Positions 17,715 through 26,804 of a DNA stretch of 64,000 nucleotides are shown here, in pieces (the stretch's first letter is position 1; every line of letters starts with the position of its first letter). The notes beneath the pieces were generated by a model. It did not search any database and was not told the DNA's origin. It saw only the letters and a program-made list of their open reading frames with translations. The DNA is from Desulfosudis oleivorans (GTDB lineage: Bacteria > Desulfobacterota > Desulfobacteria > Desulfobacterales > SURF-7), in assembly GCA_020723305.1 (NCBI GenBank), contig DYJC01000017.1, forward strand, positions 1-64,000. Direction: 5' to 3'. Position numbers and translations under genes: made by a program.

Positions 17715-17760
17715 GGATGGTATCCAAATTAAACTGTATTCCGCTTGATTTCAATAAAGA

Positions 17761-17797
17761 AGGCGGAGCAATGATCGACGCTGCCCCGCCTTTTTTT
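17761..17797. terminator. Terminator downstream of acyl-CoA dehydrogenase
   Basis: AGGCGGAGCA and TGCCCCGCCT form a stem with a ten-base loop. A T7 run follows on the plus strand, and TTCTTTATT on the minus strand, where the acyl-CoA dehydrogenase transcript ends. Confidence 0.6.
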
Positions 17798-17830
17798 ACT
17801 CATTCATATGTTACCTGAATCAATCACCTC

Positions 17831-19537
17831 TCATGGGTTCATATGATAGGTGTCCACCAGTGAATAAACATGCTCCTTCAGCACCTTCTCAAATCTCTCC
17901 ATGTTTTTCACCGGTTTTTTAATCATCTTCAGACAGATCGCCTGCTGTTTTTCCGTTGCGGAATTTTTCGAATAAATATCCAGTGCGTATCTTGAAAAGT
18001 CCCGTACCATGAAATCAAATATCTGATCCAGGAGGTCATCATCGACTTTTTCGATTGCAGCACTTTCTACAATCAATTGACCATAGGCTACCAAGGTGAA
18101 GATCTCTCCTACTGCCAGAAGGAAATCAAAATCCTTGAGCATCTGATCCCCCAATTCCATGCCGGAAGCCATCAGGAACTCTTCGTAAGCCTTGATCTGC
18201 TCTTTGAAAACTTCGAGATTCGGCAGATTTTTTGTAGCAAATGTTTTACGGAAATCATGGAATTGAATTTTGGCATATCCTTTTGTGGGTCCCTGTGCAA
18301 AAAGATAGTCATCATTTTCCGCTCCATTGAGCCGTGGAACCTCATCAAATTTTTTGGGGTTGAAAAAATAGCTTGGAATCAGCTTGGCAATCAATGCCAT
18401 GTTGACATGGCGGGTGCCTTCCAGTTTCGGGAATCCCCGTAATTCAACCACAGCCTGTTCAAAATAGATATCTTTTTCAAAACCGCGGGCTGCAATGATA
18501 TCCCACAACATCTCATGAACCTCTTCCCCCTGGATGGCGACTTTCATTTTCATGATGGGATTGAACAGTAGATACCGTTTGTCATCGGCTGATGCACAGC
18601 GCATATAATCGGTTGCGCGGAGCCCGAACAGCTTCATGGCAGCAAGACGGCAGTAGGAGTCCAGAAATAGTCTTTTGACATGGGGAAATTCCGTAACATA
18701 TTTGCCGTACAGATTCCGATGAGCGGCATGATTCAGTGCTTCATAAAAGGAATGGGTGACAATACCGATTGCCCCGGACCCGATATTGAATTTGCAGATA
18801 TTGATAGTGTTCAGCATGTCATCCCATGCTTTTTTGCCTCGTGAGGTGATCTCTGCATCGGTAATGGGATAATCATGAAGGGCAAATTCCGAAACAAAAT
18901 TCTGGGCATTGATGACATTCTGGATGCACTCATATTTTTCATGCTTTGAATCAACGATAAAAAATACATACTCATCCGTATCCGCTATTTTCCCGAAAAC
19001 CGATACCATGCCGGCCTCATTACCGTTTCCAATATAATATTTGGAACCGTTTGCCAGATAAGTCCCATCCTTCTGTGGGTATAATTTCATATCAGACGAA
19101 TAGATATCTGCGCCATGTTGTTTTTCAGACAGGCCAAACGCACAAAGTGGATTTTTCCTCAATTTCTGCACAGCCTTGTGTTTGAATTCCTCATTATCTC
19201 CCAGAAAAACCGGGTCCAGCCCAAGGGTGGAAACATGATACATGTACCAATAGGCAGTTCCATAAAAACCGCAGATTTCAGAAAACTCAAACATTCTGTA
19301 AGTGCTGTAATACTGATCCTTTTCACCATATCCCTTGGGCAGGAAAAGGGTTTCGAAAATTCTTTCCTTTTTAATGAACTCGGCAAAATCATAGGTGAAT
19401 TCACGGGACCGATAATCTTCTTTCATTTTTTTCATGCCCTTGTTTTCAAACCATGCAATGGTTTTCAGCATAATCTCTTTGGAGCGTTCATCCGGATATT
19501 TTCTATCCTGATATTTTTTGGGATTTAACAGAATCAT
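17831..19537 (-). CDS. Acyl-CoA dehydrogenase family protein
   Basis: FAD-dependent acyl-CoA dehydrogenase of 568 residues, longer than the usual 380-390 because of a C-terminal helical extension (about residues 420-568), as in ACAD9/FadE-like or aryl-alkyl variants. FAD/substrate-binding stretches are CAFGLSEKQHGAD (about 130-145) and YLANGSKYYIGNGNEAG. The catalytic-loop region is near RGFPKLEGTRHVN, with the glutamate in LEGTRH. A GAGGAGAG ribosome-binding site precedes ATG. It feeds electrons to ETF during acyl-CoA oxidation; the chain length is not predictable. Monocistronic. Confidence 0.88.
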   Translation of the reverse strand: MILLNPKKYQDRKYPDERSKEIMLKTIAWFENKGMKKMKEDYRSREFTYDFAEFIKKERIFETLFLPKGYGEKDQYYSTYRMFEFSEICGFYGTAYWYMYHVSTLGLDPVFLGDNEEFKHKAVQKLRKNPLCAFGLSEKQHGADIYSSDMKLYPQKDGTYLANGSKYYIGNGNEAGMVSVFGKIADTDEYVFFIVDSKHEKYECIQNVINAQNFVSEFALHDYPITDAEITSRGKKAWDDMLNTINICKFNIGSGAIGIVTHSFYEALNHAAHRNLYGKYVTEFPHVKRLFLDSYCRLAAMKLFGLRATDYMRCASADDKRYLLFNPIMKMKVAIQGEEVHEMLWDIIAARGFEKDIYFEQAVVELRGFPKLEGTRHVNMALIAKLIPSYFFNPKKFDEVPRLNGAENDDYLFAQGPTKGYAKIQFHDFRKTFATKNLPNLEVFKEQIKAYEEFLMASGMELGDQMLKDFDFLLAVGEIFTLVAYGQLIVESAAIEKVDDDLLDQIFDFMVRDFSRYALDIYSKNSATEKQQAICLKMIKKPVKNMERFEKVLKEHVYSLVDTYHMNP

Positions 19538-19644
19538 TTTCTCTCCTCATCTCATTTTTTTTTGATATTGTCCCATCTTGTTTCAAATTGAGCTTTTTAT
19601 ATATTGCCGCATCCATATTTCTGTCAAGCTGATTCTTCCCATGG

Positions 19645-20472
19645 CTATTTCGGCAACTCTCTTTTAACCTGCAAATATGCAAAGGGAAACTGATAATAAT
19701 TAAAGATTTTTGAACTCTTCCTGAATGACAGATCGGAAAATAGCTTGGACAGATTTATACCGATGCCGACATATAAATTGCGACGTTTCTCTTTTTCATC
19801 ATCTGAATATCCACGGGCATAATATCCAATATGATATTCCAGAAATTGCAGATATTGGTTTTCGATTGCATCAAACCCACTCGTTTTTATGGCCAGAAGA
19901 AATTTCATATTTTCATAATCGGTTGACATGTCTTTTACGGAAAAATGCGGTATGTATTCGACCCGGAAATCGATTTTCCGGCTGTATTCCGGATAGCGGT
20001 ACAAAAAATATCCTGCAAAACATCCAAGGGTATTCATGGAAAAGTCCTCAAAGGACAAGCCATAATGGCTGAAGGAATCTCCGACTTCAATAAAACTCAT
20101 CAGGCCGAATGATGACAGTGCTCCGTATAAAGATGATTTTTCAACCGAATACCCCCAGGACTCACAAAGCGCTGAAATTCCATGAGAGGCCAGATAGCTT
20201 GCATAAAAATGAGCAAACTTGTCCGCACCACCTTCCGGTGCATCCTGTTCAAACCAGCCTTCTGACCGGGTATGGGAGCTTCTTTCGCCATAATCCCAGC
20301 TCATGATCCCCCATGTCGTTAAAATTGCAATACCGCCGGCATTGGTGATCAGCAGTTTTTCCTCTTTGGAAAACCATTCATTCTGGTCAGAGGGTTCACC
20401 AGCCTCAGCCGGGATATGGATCAACAACAAACCTAGTATCAGAATAATTATGAACCATCTGAAATAATTCAT
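19645..20472 (-). CDS. DUF2279-like exported protein
   Basis: Predicted exported protein (275 residues) resembling the DUF2279 / YfiM group. An N-terminal signal peptide (MNYFRWFIIILILGLLLIHIPAEA) supports the start at 20472 over one 20 codons upstream. The central part has the family-like EGGADKFAHFYASYLASHG and SFIEVGDSFSHYGLSFEDFSMNTLGCFAGY stretches, with amphipathic helices that could associate with a membrane. The C-terminal half looks beta-rich. The function of the family is not established. Monocistronic. Confidence 0.7.
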   Translation of the reverse strand: MNYFRWFIIILILGLLLIHIPAEAGEPSDQNEWFSKEEKLLITNAGGIAILTTWGIMSWDYGERSSHTRSEGWFEQDAPEGGADKFAHFYASYLASHGISALCESWGYSVEKSSLYGALSSFGLMSFIEVGDSFSHYGLSFEDFSMNTLGCFAGYFLYRYPEYSRKIDFRVEYIPHFSVKDMSTDYENMKFLLAIKTSGFDAIENQYLQFLEYHIGYYARGYSDDEKEKRRNLYVGIGINLSKLFSDLSFRKSSKIFNYYQFPFAYLQVKRELPK

Positions 20473-20672
20473 GACATCAAACAATAAATTATGGTTTGCA
20501 GCAGGGCGATGATCAAAGCCTGCAGATATCAAAAAGTGAAGTATGACTGGTCAAATGAAAGTCAATAATATCCTTAAAATGATCGGAACCGTCCTTTATT
20601 TGTCAGCAGGAATAAACATCGGCTTAATTTCATTCTCATACCAAATTCGAACCGTTTATGCAAAATAAGTTC

Positions 20673-20756
20673 TGTAGGTTGGGTTGAGCGGAGCGAAACC
20701 CAACAAACAAAAAGAGCAAAAATGTTGGGTTTCATTTCATTCAACCCAACCTACGA
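20673..20756. repeat. GTTGGGTT repeat, long copy
   Basis: TGTAGGTTGGGTT at one end and AACCCAACCTACGA at the other enclose two inner palindromes (GTTGGGTT-gagcggagcg-AAACCCAAC, then TGTTGGGTTTCATTTCATT). Related copies lie at 26621-26662 and 28598-28624. The remaining sequence between 20533 and 20820 shows no gene. Confidence 0.75.
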
Positions 20757-20820
20757 GGTTGATGAACCAATCAGCAGACCGACCATCAGGAAAAAAAATA
20801 TAAATGATTGAACGTTTTTT

Positions 20821-21228
20821 TCATCCAGTTGAAATCCAATTTTCAATACGCAGTGCCTCTACCCTCTCAAATTCCCGTTTGTTATTGGTAACAAGAATAA
20901 GCCCCTCGCTGCGAGCATGCCCGGCAATGTGCAAGTCATTTACACCAAAAGATTTGCCTGACTTTTCAAGATGGGCTCTGATTCCACCATAATGGGCAGC
21001 AGCCTTCATACCGTATTCAAGGATTTCTAGACGGGAGATAAAATCTTCTACCACCATCAAGTTGTGCTCCGGTCTGCTGCTTTTTTCAGCACCATGGAAT
21101 AATTCCGCGAGCGTGATGGAAGATATGGACATCTGACCAGCATGCTGATTGAATGTTTGCAGAAGATCCAATGGCTTCCTTTTTAAAACATAAATCACGA
21201 TATTGGTATCCAGCATGTATTTCAACAT
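20821..21228 (-). CDS. vapC: VapC-type PIN-domain toxin
   Basis: Toxin RNase of a type II toxin-antitoxin pair, about 135 residues. The PIN acidic residues are visible: Asp in YMLDTNIVIY, Glu in TLAELFHGA, Asp in the NDLHIAGHA segment and the following LVTNNKREFERV. ATG at 21228 touches the antitoxin stop (TGATG), indicating coupled translation; a TTG three bases upstream is the alternative. Orientation and overlap are the usual VapBC arrangement. Confidence 0.93.
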   Translation of the reverse strand: MLKYMLDTNIVIYVLKRKPLDLLQTFNQHAGQMSISSITLAELFHGAEKSSRPEHNLMVVEDFISRLEILEYGMKAAAHYGGIRAHLEKSGKSFGVNDLHIAGHARSEGLILVTNNKREFERVEALRIENWISTG

Positions 21229-21461
21229 CAAAACATTTCTCTTTCCGGTTGTGATTGAGATGCCCGATCTGTCATGAAATCATCACTTACGCTTTGATCC
21301 GAAAGGAAAAAACTATCCCAGGTATTTTCAGCAGGTACAATAATCCGTTCTTTGCCGATGGCTCGAACGATTACTTTTTTAACATGATCCGGAAATCGCA
21401 TTTCAGCAGGTAATCGCACCGCCTGCGTACGGTTATTTTTAAATACGGAACCTTGAGCCAT
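21228..21461 (-). CDS. vapB: VapB-type antitoxin
   Basis: 77-residue AbrB/SpoVT-fold antitoxin. It opens with VFKNNRTQAVRLPAEMRFP, the typical DNA-binding swapped-hairpin segment, and has a C-terminal toxin-binding tail ending QSQPEREMF. It binds the adjacent VapC and its own promoter. AT-rich DNA with a TATATGTCAAGTGTATATAG partial dyad lies directly upstream (about 21511-21530) and may be the operator (inference). Confidence 0.9.
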   Translation of the reverse strand: MAQGSVFKNNRTQAVRLPAEMRFPDHVKKVIVRAIGKERIIVPAENTWDSFFLSDQSVSDDFMTDRASQSQPEREMF

Positions 21462-21542
21462 ATCTTGTCTCCTGGTAAATGATGATGTTCATCATATAAA
21501 AAACGAGACGTATATGTCAAGTGTATATAGCTTTCTATACAA

Positions 21543-22577
21543 TCAGTTTCCTGTTTTCAGTTTTTCCCAGAATTTTTCATAGACCAGTATGGCCTCGCCC
21601 ACGTCGATCTGGAATTCGCCGGTTTCAATGTCTTTGGTATCCGGAAAAACGGTTTTGTTGGTTTTCAGTGCTTCATCATAAAGTTTCATAGCCGAAGCGT
21701 TAGCCGGTGCATACCCGACAAATTCACAGATCTGTTTGGCCATGTCCGGACGAAGGATGTAATCGATGAAGCGGTGGGCGTTTTCCTTGTTCGGAGCATT
21801 GACCGGGATGATCATGTTATCCACCCAGAAGATGGCGCCTTCTTTTGGATAGGAGTACGAGATAGCCGGATTTTCTGCAGAAGCCATGTAGATTTCCCCG
21901 TTCCATATCATTCCTGCGATAACCTCCTGATTGAGAAACGCCTGTTTGGGAGAGTCGGACGCGAACAGGCGGATGTTGGGCATCAGGGTCTTGAGCTTAT
22001 TGTAAGCTGCCTCGATATGCGCCGGGTCGGTGTCATTGACCGAATAGCCCAGCACCTTTAATCCTACACCAAACACCTCCCGGATATCATCGTTGAACAC
22101 CAGCTTGCCCTTGAATCGGGGATGGAACAGATCGGCCCAGGAGGAAACTTCTTCCTTTTTTACCTTATCCGCATTGTAGCCGATTGCGGTTGAGCCCCAT
22201 ACATAAGGAATGCTGTATGTGTTTTTGGGGTCATAGGCTTTATCGAGCAGGCGCTTATCCAGATGTTTGAAATTGGGAAGCCGGGTTTTATCCACAGGGC
22301 TCAACAGCCCTTCCTTTCTCATCTTGTGCACAAAATAAGTAGAAGGGAAAACCACATCATACCCCCCGCCCTTGAGAATCTTCAACCGGGCGTACATGGA
22401 TTCGTTGCTTTCGTAAGTGGCATACACCACCTTGATGCCGGTGTCTTTCTGAAAGGAGGCTATTACCTCGTCCGGAAGATACTCAGTCCAGTTGTACACA
22501 TAAACCTCGGATTTGTCTGCGGCATAAACCGGAACAGCCAGCACGATCAGCATGATCAAAAAGATCCATTTTTTCAT
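21543..22577 (-). CDS. potD: Spermidine/putrescine-binding periplasmic protein PotD
   Basis: Solute-binding component of a polyamine ABC importer, 344 residues with an N-terminal signal peptide (MKKWIFLIMLIVLAVPVYAAD). The mature protein starts with EVYVYNWTEYLPDEV, characteristic of PotD/PotF. Also typical are YDVVFPSTYFVHKM, YSIPYVWGSTAIGYN and VDNMIIPVNAPNKENAHRFIDYIL. The start overlaps the potC stop (ATGA). Last gene of potABCD. Confidence 0.94.
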   Translation of the reverse strand: MKKWIFLIMLIVLAVPVYAADKSEVYVYNWTEYLPDEVIASFQKDTGIKVVYATYESNESMYARLKILKGGGYDVVFPSTYFVHKMRKEGLLSPVDKTRLPNFKHLDKRLLDKAYDPKNTYSIPYVWGSTAIGYNADKVKKEEVSSWADLFHPRFKGKLVFNDDIREVFGVGLKVLGYSVNDTDPAHIEAAYNKLKTLMPNIRLFASDSPKQAFLNQEVIAGMIWNGEIYMASAENPAISYSYPKEGAIFWVDNMIIPVNAPNKENAHRFIDYILRPDMAKQICEFVGYAPANASAMKLYDEALKTNKTVFPDTKDIETGEFQIDVGEAILVYEKFWEKLKTGN

Positions 22578-23344
22578 TTTCGTTTCTCCTTCACCAGAAG
22601 ATGGGAACAGAACACACTCACCAGAGTGAATGCGAACAACAGCGTGGACAGGGCGTTCACCTCGGGCTTCACACCCAGGCGAACCATGGAATAGATCTTC
22701 AGGGGCAGAATATCGTAATTCGGCCCGGTCACAAAAAAACTCACAATCACGTCATCCAGAGACAGGGTAAAACTCACCAGCCATCCTGCCATCACCGCAG
22801 GAAGAATCAACGGAAAAATCACATGGGTTAAAATCCGAAGCTCCCCTGCCCCCAGATCGCGGGCCGCATCGATGATGGAATGGTCAAAACCTTGCAGCCT
22901 GGCAAAGACAATGGTCACCACAAAGGGAAAGCTGAAAGTGATATGCGCCAGAAGCAGGGTCAGAAAACCCGGCTGCATGCCGATCAGGATAAAAAAGCTG
23001 AGCAGGGAGATTCCCATCACGATATCCGGGCTCATCATTACGCAGAAAATCAGGGTGTGCAGCACTTTGCGGCCGATAAAACGGTACCAGTAGAATACCA
23101 CGGCGGCCAGGGTTCCCAGCACACAGGACAGCACGCTCGAAATCAGGGCTACGATGATGGAATGCACAAAGGCTTCCATCAGCAGGCTGTTGTTGAAAAG
23201 ATGACTGTACCATTGCAGGGAAAATCCCTTCCACACCGTGGAATAGCGGGAGTCGTTAAAGGAAAAAACAATCAGGATCAGAACCGGCACATACAGAAAC
23301 AGATAAACCAGGGTCAGGTAGGAGGCTTTGAAAAATCGTTTCAT
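22574..23344 (-). CDS. potC: Polyamine ABC transporter permease PotC
   Basis: Inner-membrane permease of 256 residues with six predicted membrane segments. The EAA loop contact motif is IDAARDLGAGELRILTHVIFPLILPAV. ATG at 23344 (MKRFFKAS) overlaps the potB stop as ATGA; the frame is open for 77 further codons upstream inside potB but that part does not look like a permease. Forms the channel with PotB. Confidence 0.93.
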   Translation of the reverse strand: MKRFFKASYLTLVYLFLYVPVLILIVFSFNDSRYSTVWKGFSLQWYSHLFNNSLLMEAFVHSIIVALISSVLSCVLGTLAAVVFYWYRFIGRKVLHTLIFCVMMSPDIVMGISLLSFFILIGMQPGFLTLLLAHITFSFPFVVTIVFARLQGFDHSIIDAARDLGAGELRILTHVIFPLILPAVMAGWLVSFTLSLDDVIVSFFVTGPNYDILPLKIYSMVRLGVKPEVNALSTLLFAFTLVSVFCSHLLVKEKRK

Positions 23345-24204
23345 AGCCCCTTCTCCATTGATGCGTTTTCCATGCGTTTGCGGACTCCAAAATACAGAAG
23401 CAGGAGAGCCAGCATGGAGAGGGTTAGAAATACGCTGGCTGCTGATCCAAAAGGCCAGTTTCCGGCTGTCAGAAACTGATTTTTGATAAAATTGCCGATA
23501 AGCATGGACTTGGCCCCACCTAAGAGGTCGGGAATATAAAACAACCCCATGGCCGGGAGGAAAACCATGATACACCCGGCCACCACACCCGGCAGGGACA
23601 AGGGCCAGATAATTTTATTGAAAATCTGAAAGGAACCGGCGCCCAGATCACGGGCCGCCTCGATCAATCGCCTGTCCATCTTCTCCATGGATGCATAGAG
23701 AGGAAGAATCATGAACGGCAGGAGAGAATATACGAGCCCAGCGTACACAGCCTTGTCCGTGTACATCAGCATGATTGGTTCATGGATAACGCCCAGAGCA
23801 GTCAGAAGCGCGTTGATCACCCCGTTGGTTTTGAACAAAATGACCAGGGCATAGGTCCGGATCAGGGAGCTGGTCCAGAAGGGAATGATCACCAGAATCA
23901 GAAGAACGGAACGGTAGGCTTTTTCAACGCGGCTGATCAGCCAGGCAAAAGGATAACCCATGACCAGGCAGATCAGGGTGGTGAAAAACGAATAGGTTAC
24001 GGATTTGGTAAAAATCTTGAAATACACCGGTTCAAACAGGGAGGTATAGTTCGAAAACGTCATCGGACGGGCAACGAAGCGGGTTTCGTCACGGGAAAGG
24101 AAGCTGATGAATACAACCAGAAGGTTGGGCACCAGGATAAACACCAGAATCCAGGCGACGATAATCAGAATCGCGGTGTATTTGAACGAGATCTTCCTAT
24201 TCAT
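23341..24204 (-). CDS. potB: Polyamine ABC transporter permease PotB
   Basis: Inner-membrane permease of 287 residues with about six membrane segments. The EAA loop is in LIEAARDLGAGSFQIFNKIIWPLSLPGVVAG. It overlaps potA by 8 bp and potC by 4 bp, so subunit synthesis is coupled. It lacks a charged cytoplasmic tail beyond RKRMENASMEKGL. Confidence 0.93.
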   Translation of the reverse strand: MNRKISFKYTAILIIVAWILVFILVPNLLVVFISFLSRDETRFVARPMTFSNYTSLFEPVYFKIFTKSVTYSFFTTLICLVMGYPFAWLISRVEKAYRSVLLILVIIPFWTSSLIRTYALVILFKTNGVINALLTALGVIHEPIMLMYTDKAVYAGLVYSLLPFMILPLYASMEKMDRRLIEAARDLGAGSFQIFNKIIWPLSLPGVVAGCIMVFLPAMGLFYIPDLLGGAKSMLIGNFIKNQFLTAGNWPFGSAASVFLTLSMLALLLLYFGVRKRMENASMEKGL

Positions 24205-25288
24205 CCGGCAGAACCGCCTCCCAGCCGTCTATCCAGCTCAGGCAGACCTCCTCGCCTGGCGCATAGTAGATATCGGCAGCATCCTCGTTGAAAAATTCGG
24301 TAGCGAAAACCATCTGACCGTTCTCAAGCTGAATGATCAGATCCACGGTGGTTCCCTTGTAAATCAGATCCTGCACCTTTCCGGCCAGAAGAGGCGGTTC
24401 ACACGGCTCCTGACCCCGGCGTTCCACTTTCATGTCTTCGGGCCGGAGCAGAATTTTCACCCGCTCGCCTTTTGAAAACCCCCGGCTGTTCGTAAGGTTC
24501 ATGCTCACTCCGGAGATGGTCACATCCATGCGCCCCTGGCCGGTGGCCGTAACCGTTCCATCCAAAATATTACTTTCCCCAACAAAATTGGCCACGAACA
24601 TGTTCATTGGTTTTTCGTAAATATCCTTGGGTGTGCCGTCCTGCTCGATGCGTCCGTGATTCATCACTACCACCCGGTCCGACATAGTCAGGGCTTCTTC
24701 CTGGTCATGGGTCACAAAGATGAAAGTGATACCCAGTTTGCGGTGAAGCTGTTTGAGTTCGATGCGCATATCTTTGCGCAGACGGTAGTCCAGGGCGGAG
24801 AGCGGCTCGTCCAGGAGAAGGATCAGGGGTTCATTCACAATGGCGCGGGCAATGGCCACCCGCTGCTGCTGTCCCCCGGAAAGCTGAAAAATTCTGCGGT
24901 GCTCCAATCCGGAAAGTTTGACCATGGCAAGAGCTTCGGCCACTTTTTCCCGGATCACGGCTTTTCCCATTTTCCGGATGGTCAGGCCAAAGGCAATATT
25001 TTCAAAAACAGTCATGTGCGGGAACAGGGCATAACTCTGGAACACCGTGTTCACATCCCGTTGGCTTGCCGGGACATGGGTGTGATTTACTCCGTTGATC
25101 ATCACCTCCCCGCTGTCGCAGGTTTCGAGGCCGGAAATAAGGCGCAGAATGGTTGTCTTCCCGCATCCGGACGGCCCCAGAATGGTCAGAAACTCACCGG
25201 ACTGGATATCCAGATGGATATCCTTCACAGCCCAGACATCATGGAACTGTTTGCCGACACCTTGTAACTGAATCACCGCCTGTTTCAT
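24197..25288 (-). CDS. potA: Polyamine ABC transporter ATPase PotA
   Basis: ATPase subunit driving polyamine uptake, 363 residues. Walker A is GPSGCGKTT, the Q-loop lies in NTVFQSYALFPHM, the signature is LSGGQQQRVAIARA, Walker B is LLLDEPLSALD and the switch His is in FVTHDQEEA. A C-terminal TOBE-type domain (about 270-363) follows, as in PotA and MalK. First gene of the four-gene operon. Confidence 0.95.
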   Translation of the reverse strand: MKQAVIQLQGVGKQFHDVWAVKDIHLDIQSGEFLTILGPSGCGKTTILRLISGLETCDSGEVMINGVNHTHVPASQRDVNTVFQSYALFPHMTVFENIAFGLTIRKMGKAVIREKVAEALAMVKLSGLEHRRIFQLSGGQQQRVAIARAIVNEPLILLLDEPLSALDYRLRKDMRIELKQLHRKLGITFIFVTHDQEEALTMSDRVVVMNHGRIEQDGTPKDIYEKPMNMFVANFVGESNILDGTVTATGQGRMDVTISGVSMNLTNSRGFSKGERVKILLRPEDMKVERRGQEPCEPPLLAGKVQDLIYKGTTVDLIIQLENGQMVFATEFFNEDAADIYYAPGEEVCLSWIDGWEAVLPDE

Positions 25289-25736
25289 GCACGACCTTTC
25301 TTTAATGAAGTGTGAATTTTGATAATAATTGAACAGAATGTCAACATTTGATTCAATTTTTTAAAAAAATCCGGAAACTGCCTGAATCCTGTCTCATGCC
25401 AAGGGATTATGCTTTATCAGAGATCGCCGACAGATCATGATTTTCGGATGGGTAAAATCAAAACTGTTGGGTTTAGATTACCCAATTGTTTTGATTATAC
25501 CCATTGTGGGAGCAGCATCTTGCCGCGACAGTAATGCCTTGATTGATATTTTGAACAAAGCCATATCGCGGCTGGAAGCCGCTCCCACATAATTCGATTA
25601 TTCAACAGTTTTGATAACATCCTGCTCTGATTTCCATTTTGACAAATTAAAATAGAATACATACAGTTAAACCAAGTAAAATAGCATCCGATCGCAATAC
25701 ATTTTATCATCATTGTTTTAAAGAATTGGGTCACCC
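25289..25736. other. Intergenic region with a REP-like inverted pair
   Basis: No gene is seen. The 448-bp stretch contains the TGGGAGC repeat pair (25504-25592) and otherwise AT-rich DNA leading to the Cys-cluster gene. Confidence 0.6.
25504..25592. repeat. REP-like inverted repeat pair (TGGGAGC...GCTCCCA)
   Basis: ATTGTGGGAGCAGC followed by TTGCCGCGA on the left is mirrored on the right by TCGCGGCTGGAAGCCGCTCCCACA. About 40 bp separate the arms. The right unit matches the widespread GTGGGAGCGGCTTCCAGCCGCG class of REP elements, usually mobilised by RAYT transposases; no RAYT gene is in the window. Confidence 0.7.
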
Positions 25737-26609
25737 ATGAATAACGTAAAAAAAATATCCCCTGATTTAGGGTCTACCACTGAAAATGAAAAACAGGAGG
25801 CCTTTGAATATCTTTGCCAGGTCAGCGAAACTGTTTCCTGCGGGGCGTGCTGCGGGCTGTACAACATTTCGGGACTCTCAAAACAATCGCTTGAAAAACT
25901 CCTGCGCCGGAGAACCGAAGCATTCAAGCAGGTTCCACGGACCATTGACGGTATCGATGAATTCCGGATGCAAAATGAAGGATGGACCCCGCCGGAAAGA
26001 CCGTTTCCCGACTTTCACCATTGTGTCTTTCTGGGCCTGGTCGGTGAATCGGAGCAGCGCGTCGGATGTCTGCTTCATCCGGCAGCTTCCGGAAACAACG
26101 GTATAGACTGGCGGGGACTCAGCTACTACGGCGGCATGGCCTGCCGGACCTATTTCTGCCCCGGCAATAAACAACTGCCACAGCGCTATCTGAAAATCCT
26201 GAAACAGACCGTGAATCACTGGTTTCTTTTTGGCCTGGTGGTTACGGAGTTCCGGCTGTTGACGGCATTTTTCGAGGCGATAGAAAATAAAGCAGGCCGA
26301 CCGGTAACACCGGACGATTTCCGGAAGTCATCTGAAGCGACCAACCGTTTCCGGGATCTTCTGGAAATCAAAACAAACTGGCCTTTTCGATCTGTTTCAT
26401 CTCCCGGACCATGTCATTATATGTTTGAAAACGGACAATATAAAAGGCAGCCGGTTCAAAGGAAGCATCCCGATATCCCGGTATCCGCATATGAAACGAT
26501 TTTTACGGAACTGGATTCTGCGTTTGATTCAGAACAGGATCTCCGGATGGCTGAGGCCGTGTTGGATAAACTGTTTTCAGAAATAGCAGAGGCTGTCAAT
26601 CACTGCTGA
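25737..26609 (+). CDS. Cysteine-cluster (YkgJ-like) protein, 290 aa
   Basis: Hypothetical protein with an N-terminal SCGACCGLY motif (about residues 36-44), followed by conserved-looking CVFLG, GCLLHPAA and ACRTYFCPG segments. This C-x2-CC ... C ... C ... C pattern is that of metal- or Fe-S-binding YkgJ-type proteins, here in a longer form. No signal peptide is present, so it is cytosolic. The remaining C-terminal half is helical with no recognised domain. A GTTGGGTT repeat follows the stop. Confidence 0.75.
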   Translation: MNNVKKISPDLGSTTENEKQEAFEYLCQVSETVSCGACCGLYNISGLSKQSLEKLLRRRTEAFKQVPRTIDGIDEFRMQNEGWTPPERPFPDFHHCVFLGLVGESEQRVGCLLHPAASGNNGIDWRGLSYYGGMACRTYFCPGNKQLPQRYLKILKQTVNHWFLFGLVVTEFRLLTAFFEAIENKAGRPVTPDDFRKSSEATNRFRDLLEIKTNWPFRSVSSPGPCHYMFENGQYKRQPVQRKHPDIPVSAYETIFTELDSAFDSEQDLRMAEAVLDKLFSEIAEAVNHC

Positions 26610-26620
26610 ACAATCCCCGG

Positions 26621-26662
26621 GCTACGTAATGTTGGGTTTCATTTCATTCAACCCAACCTACA
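26621..26662. repeat. GTTGGGTT repeat, short copy
   Basis: GCTACGTAATGTTGGGTTTC and ATTCAACCCAACCTACA form an imperfect inverted repeat, matching the second half of the copy at 20673-20756. Confidence 0.75.
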
Positions 26663-26804
26663 TGGCTTCATCAGAAATTGCTGCTGCCCTTTTCAGGCTA
26701 TTGACACACAAATGCCTTTGCTATATAGCTTTCAATAGCAAGGTGTCGGTTTCTTTTTATCCTTCCTTGTCCTAAAAAAATCCTTCAAACAAAAAGGAGA
26801 TGCA

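Noticed and set aside
23345-23575. 77-residue upstream extension of potC
   Set aside because: Lies in potB and does not resemble a permease; ATGA overlap at 23341-23344 gives the natural start.
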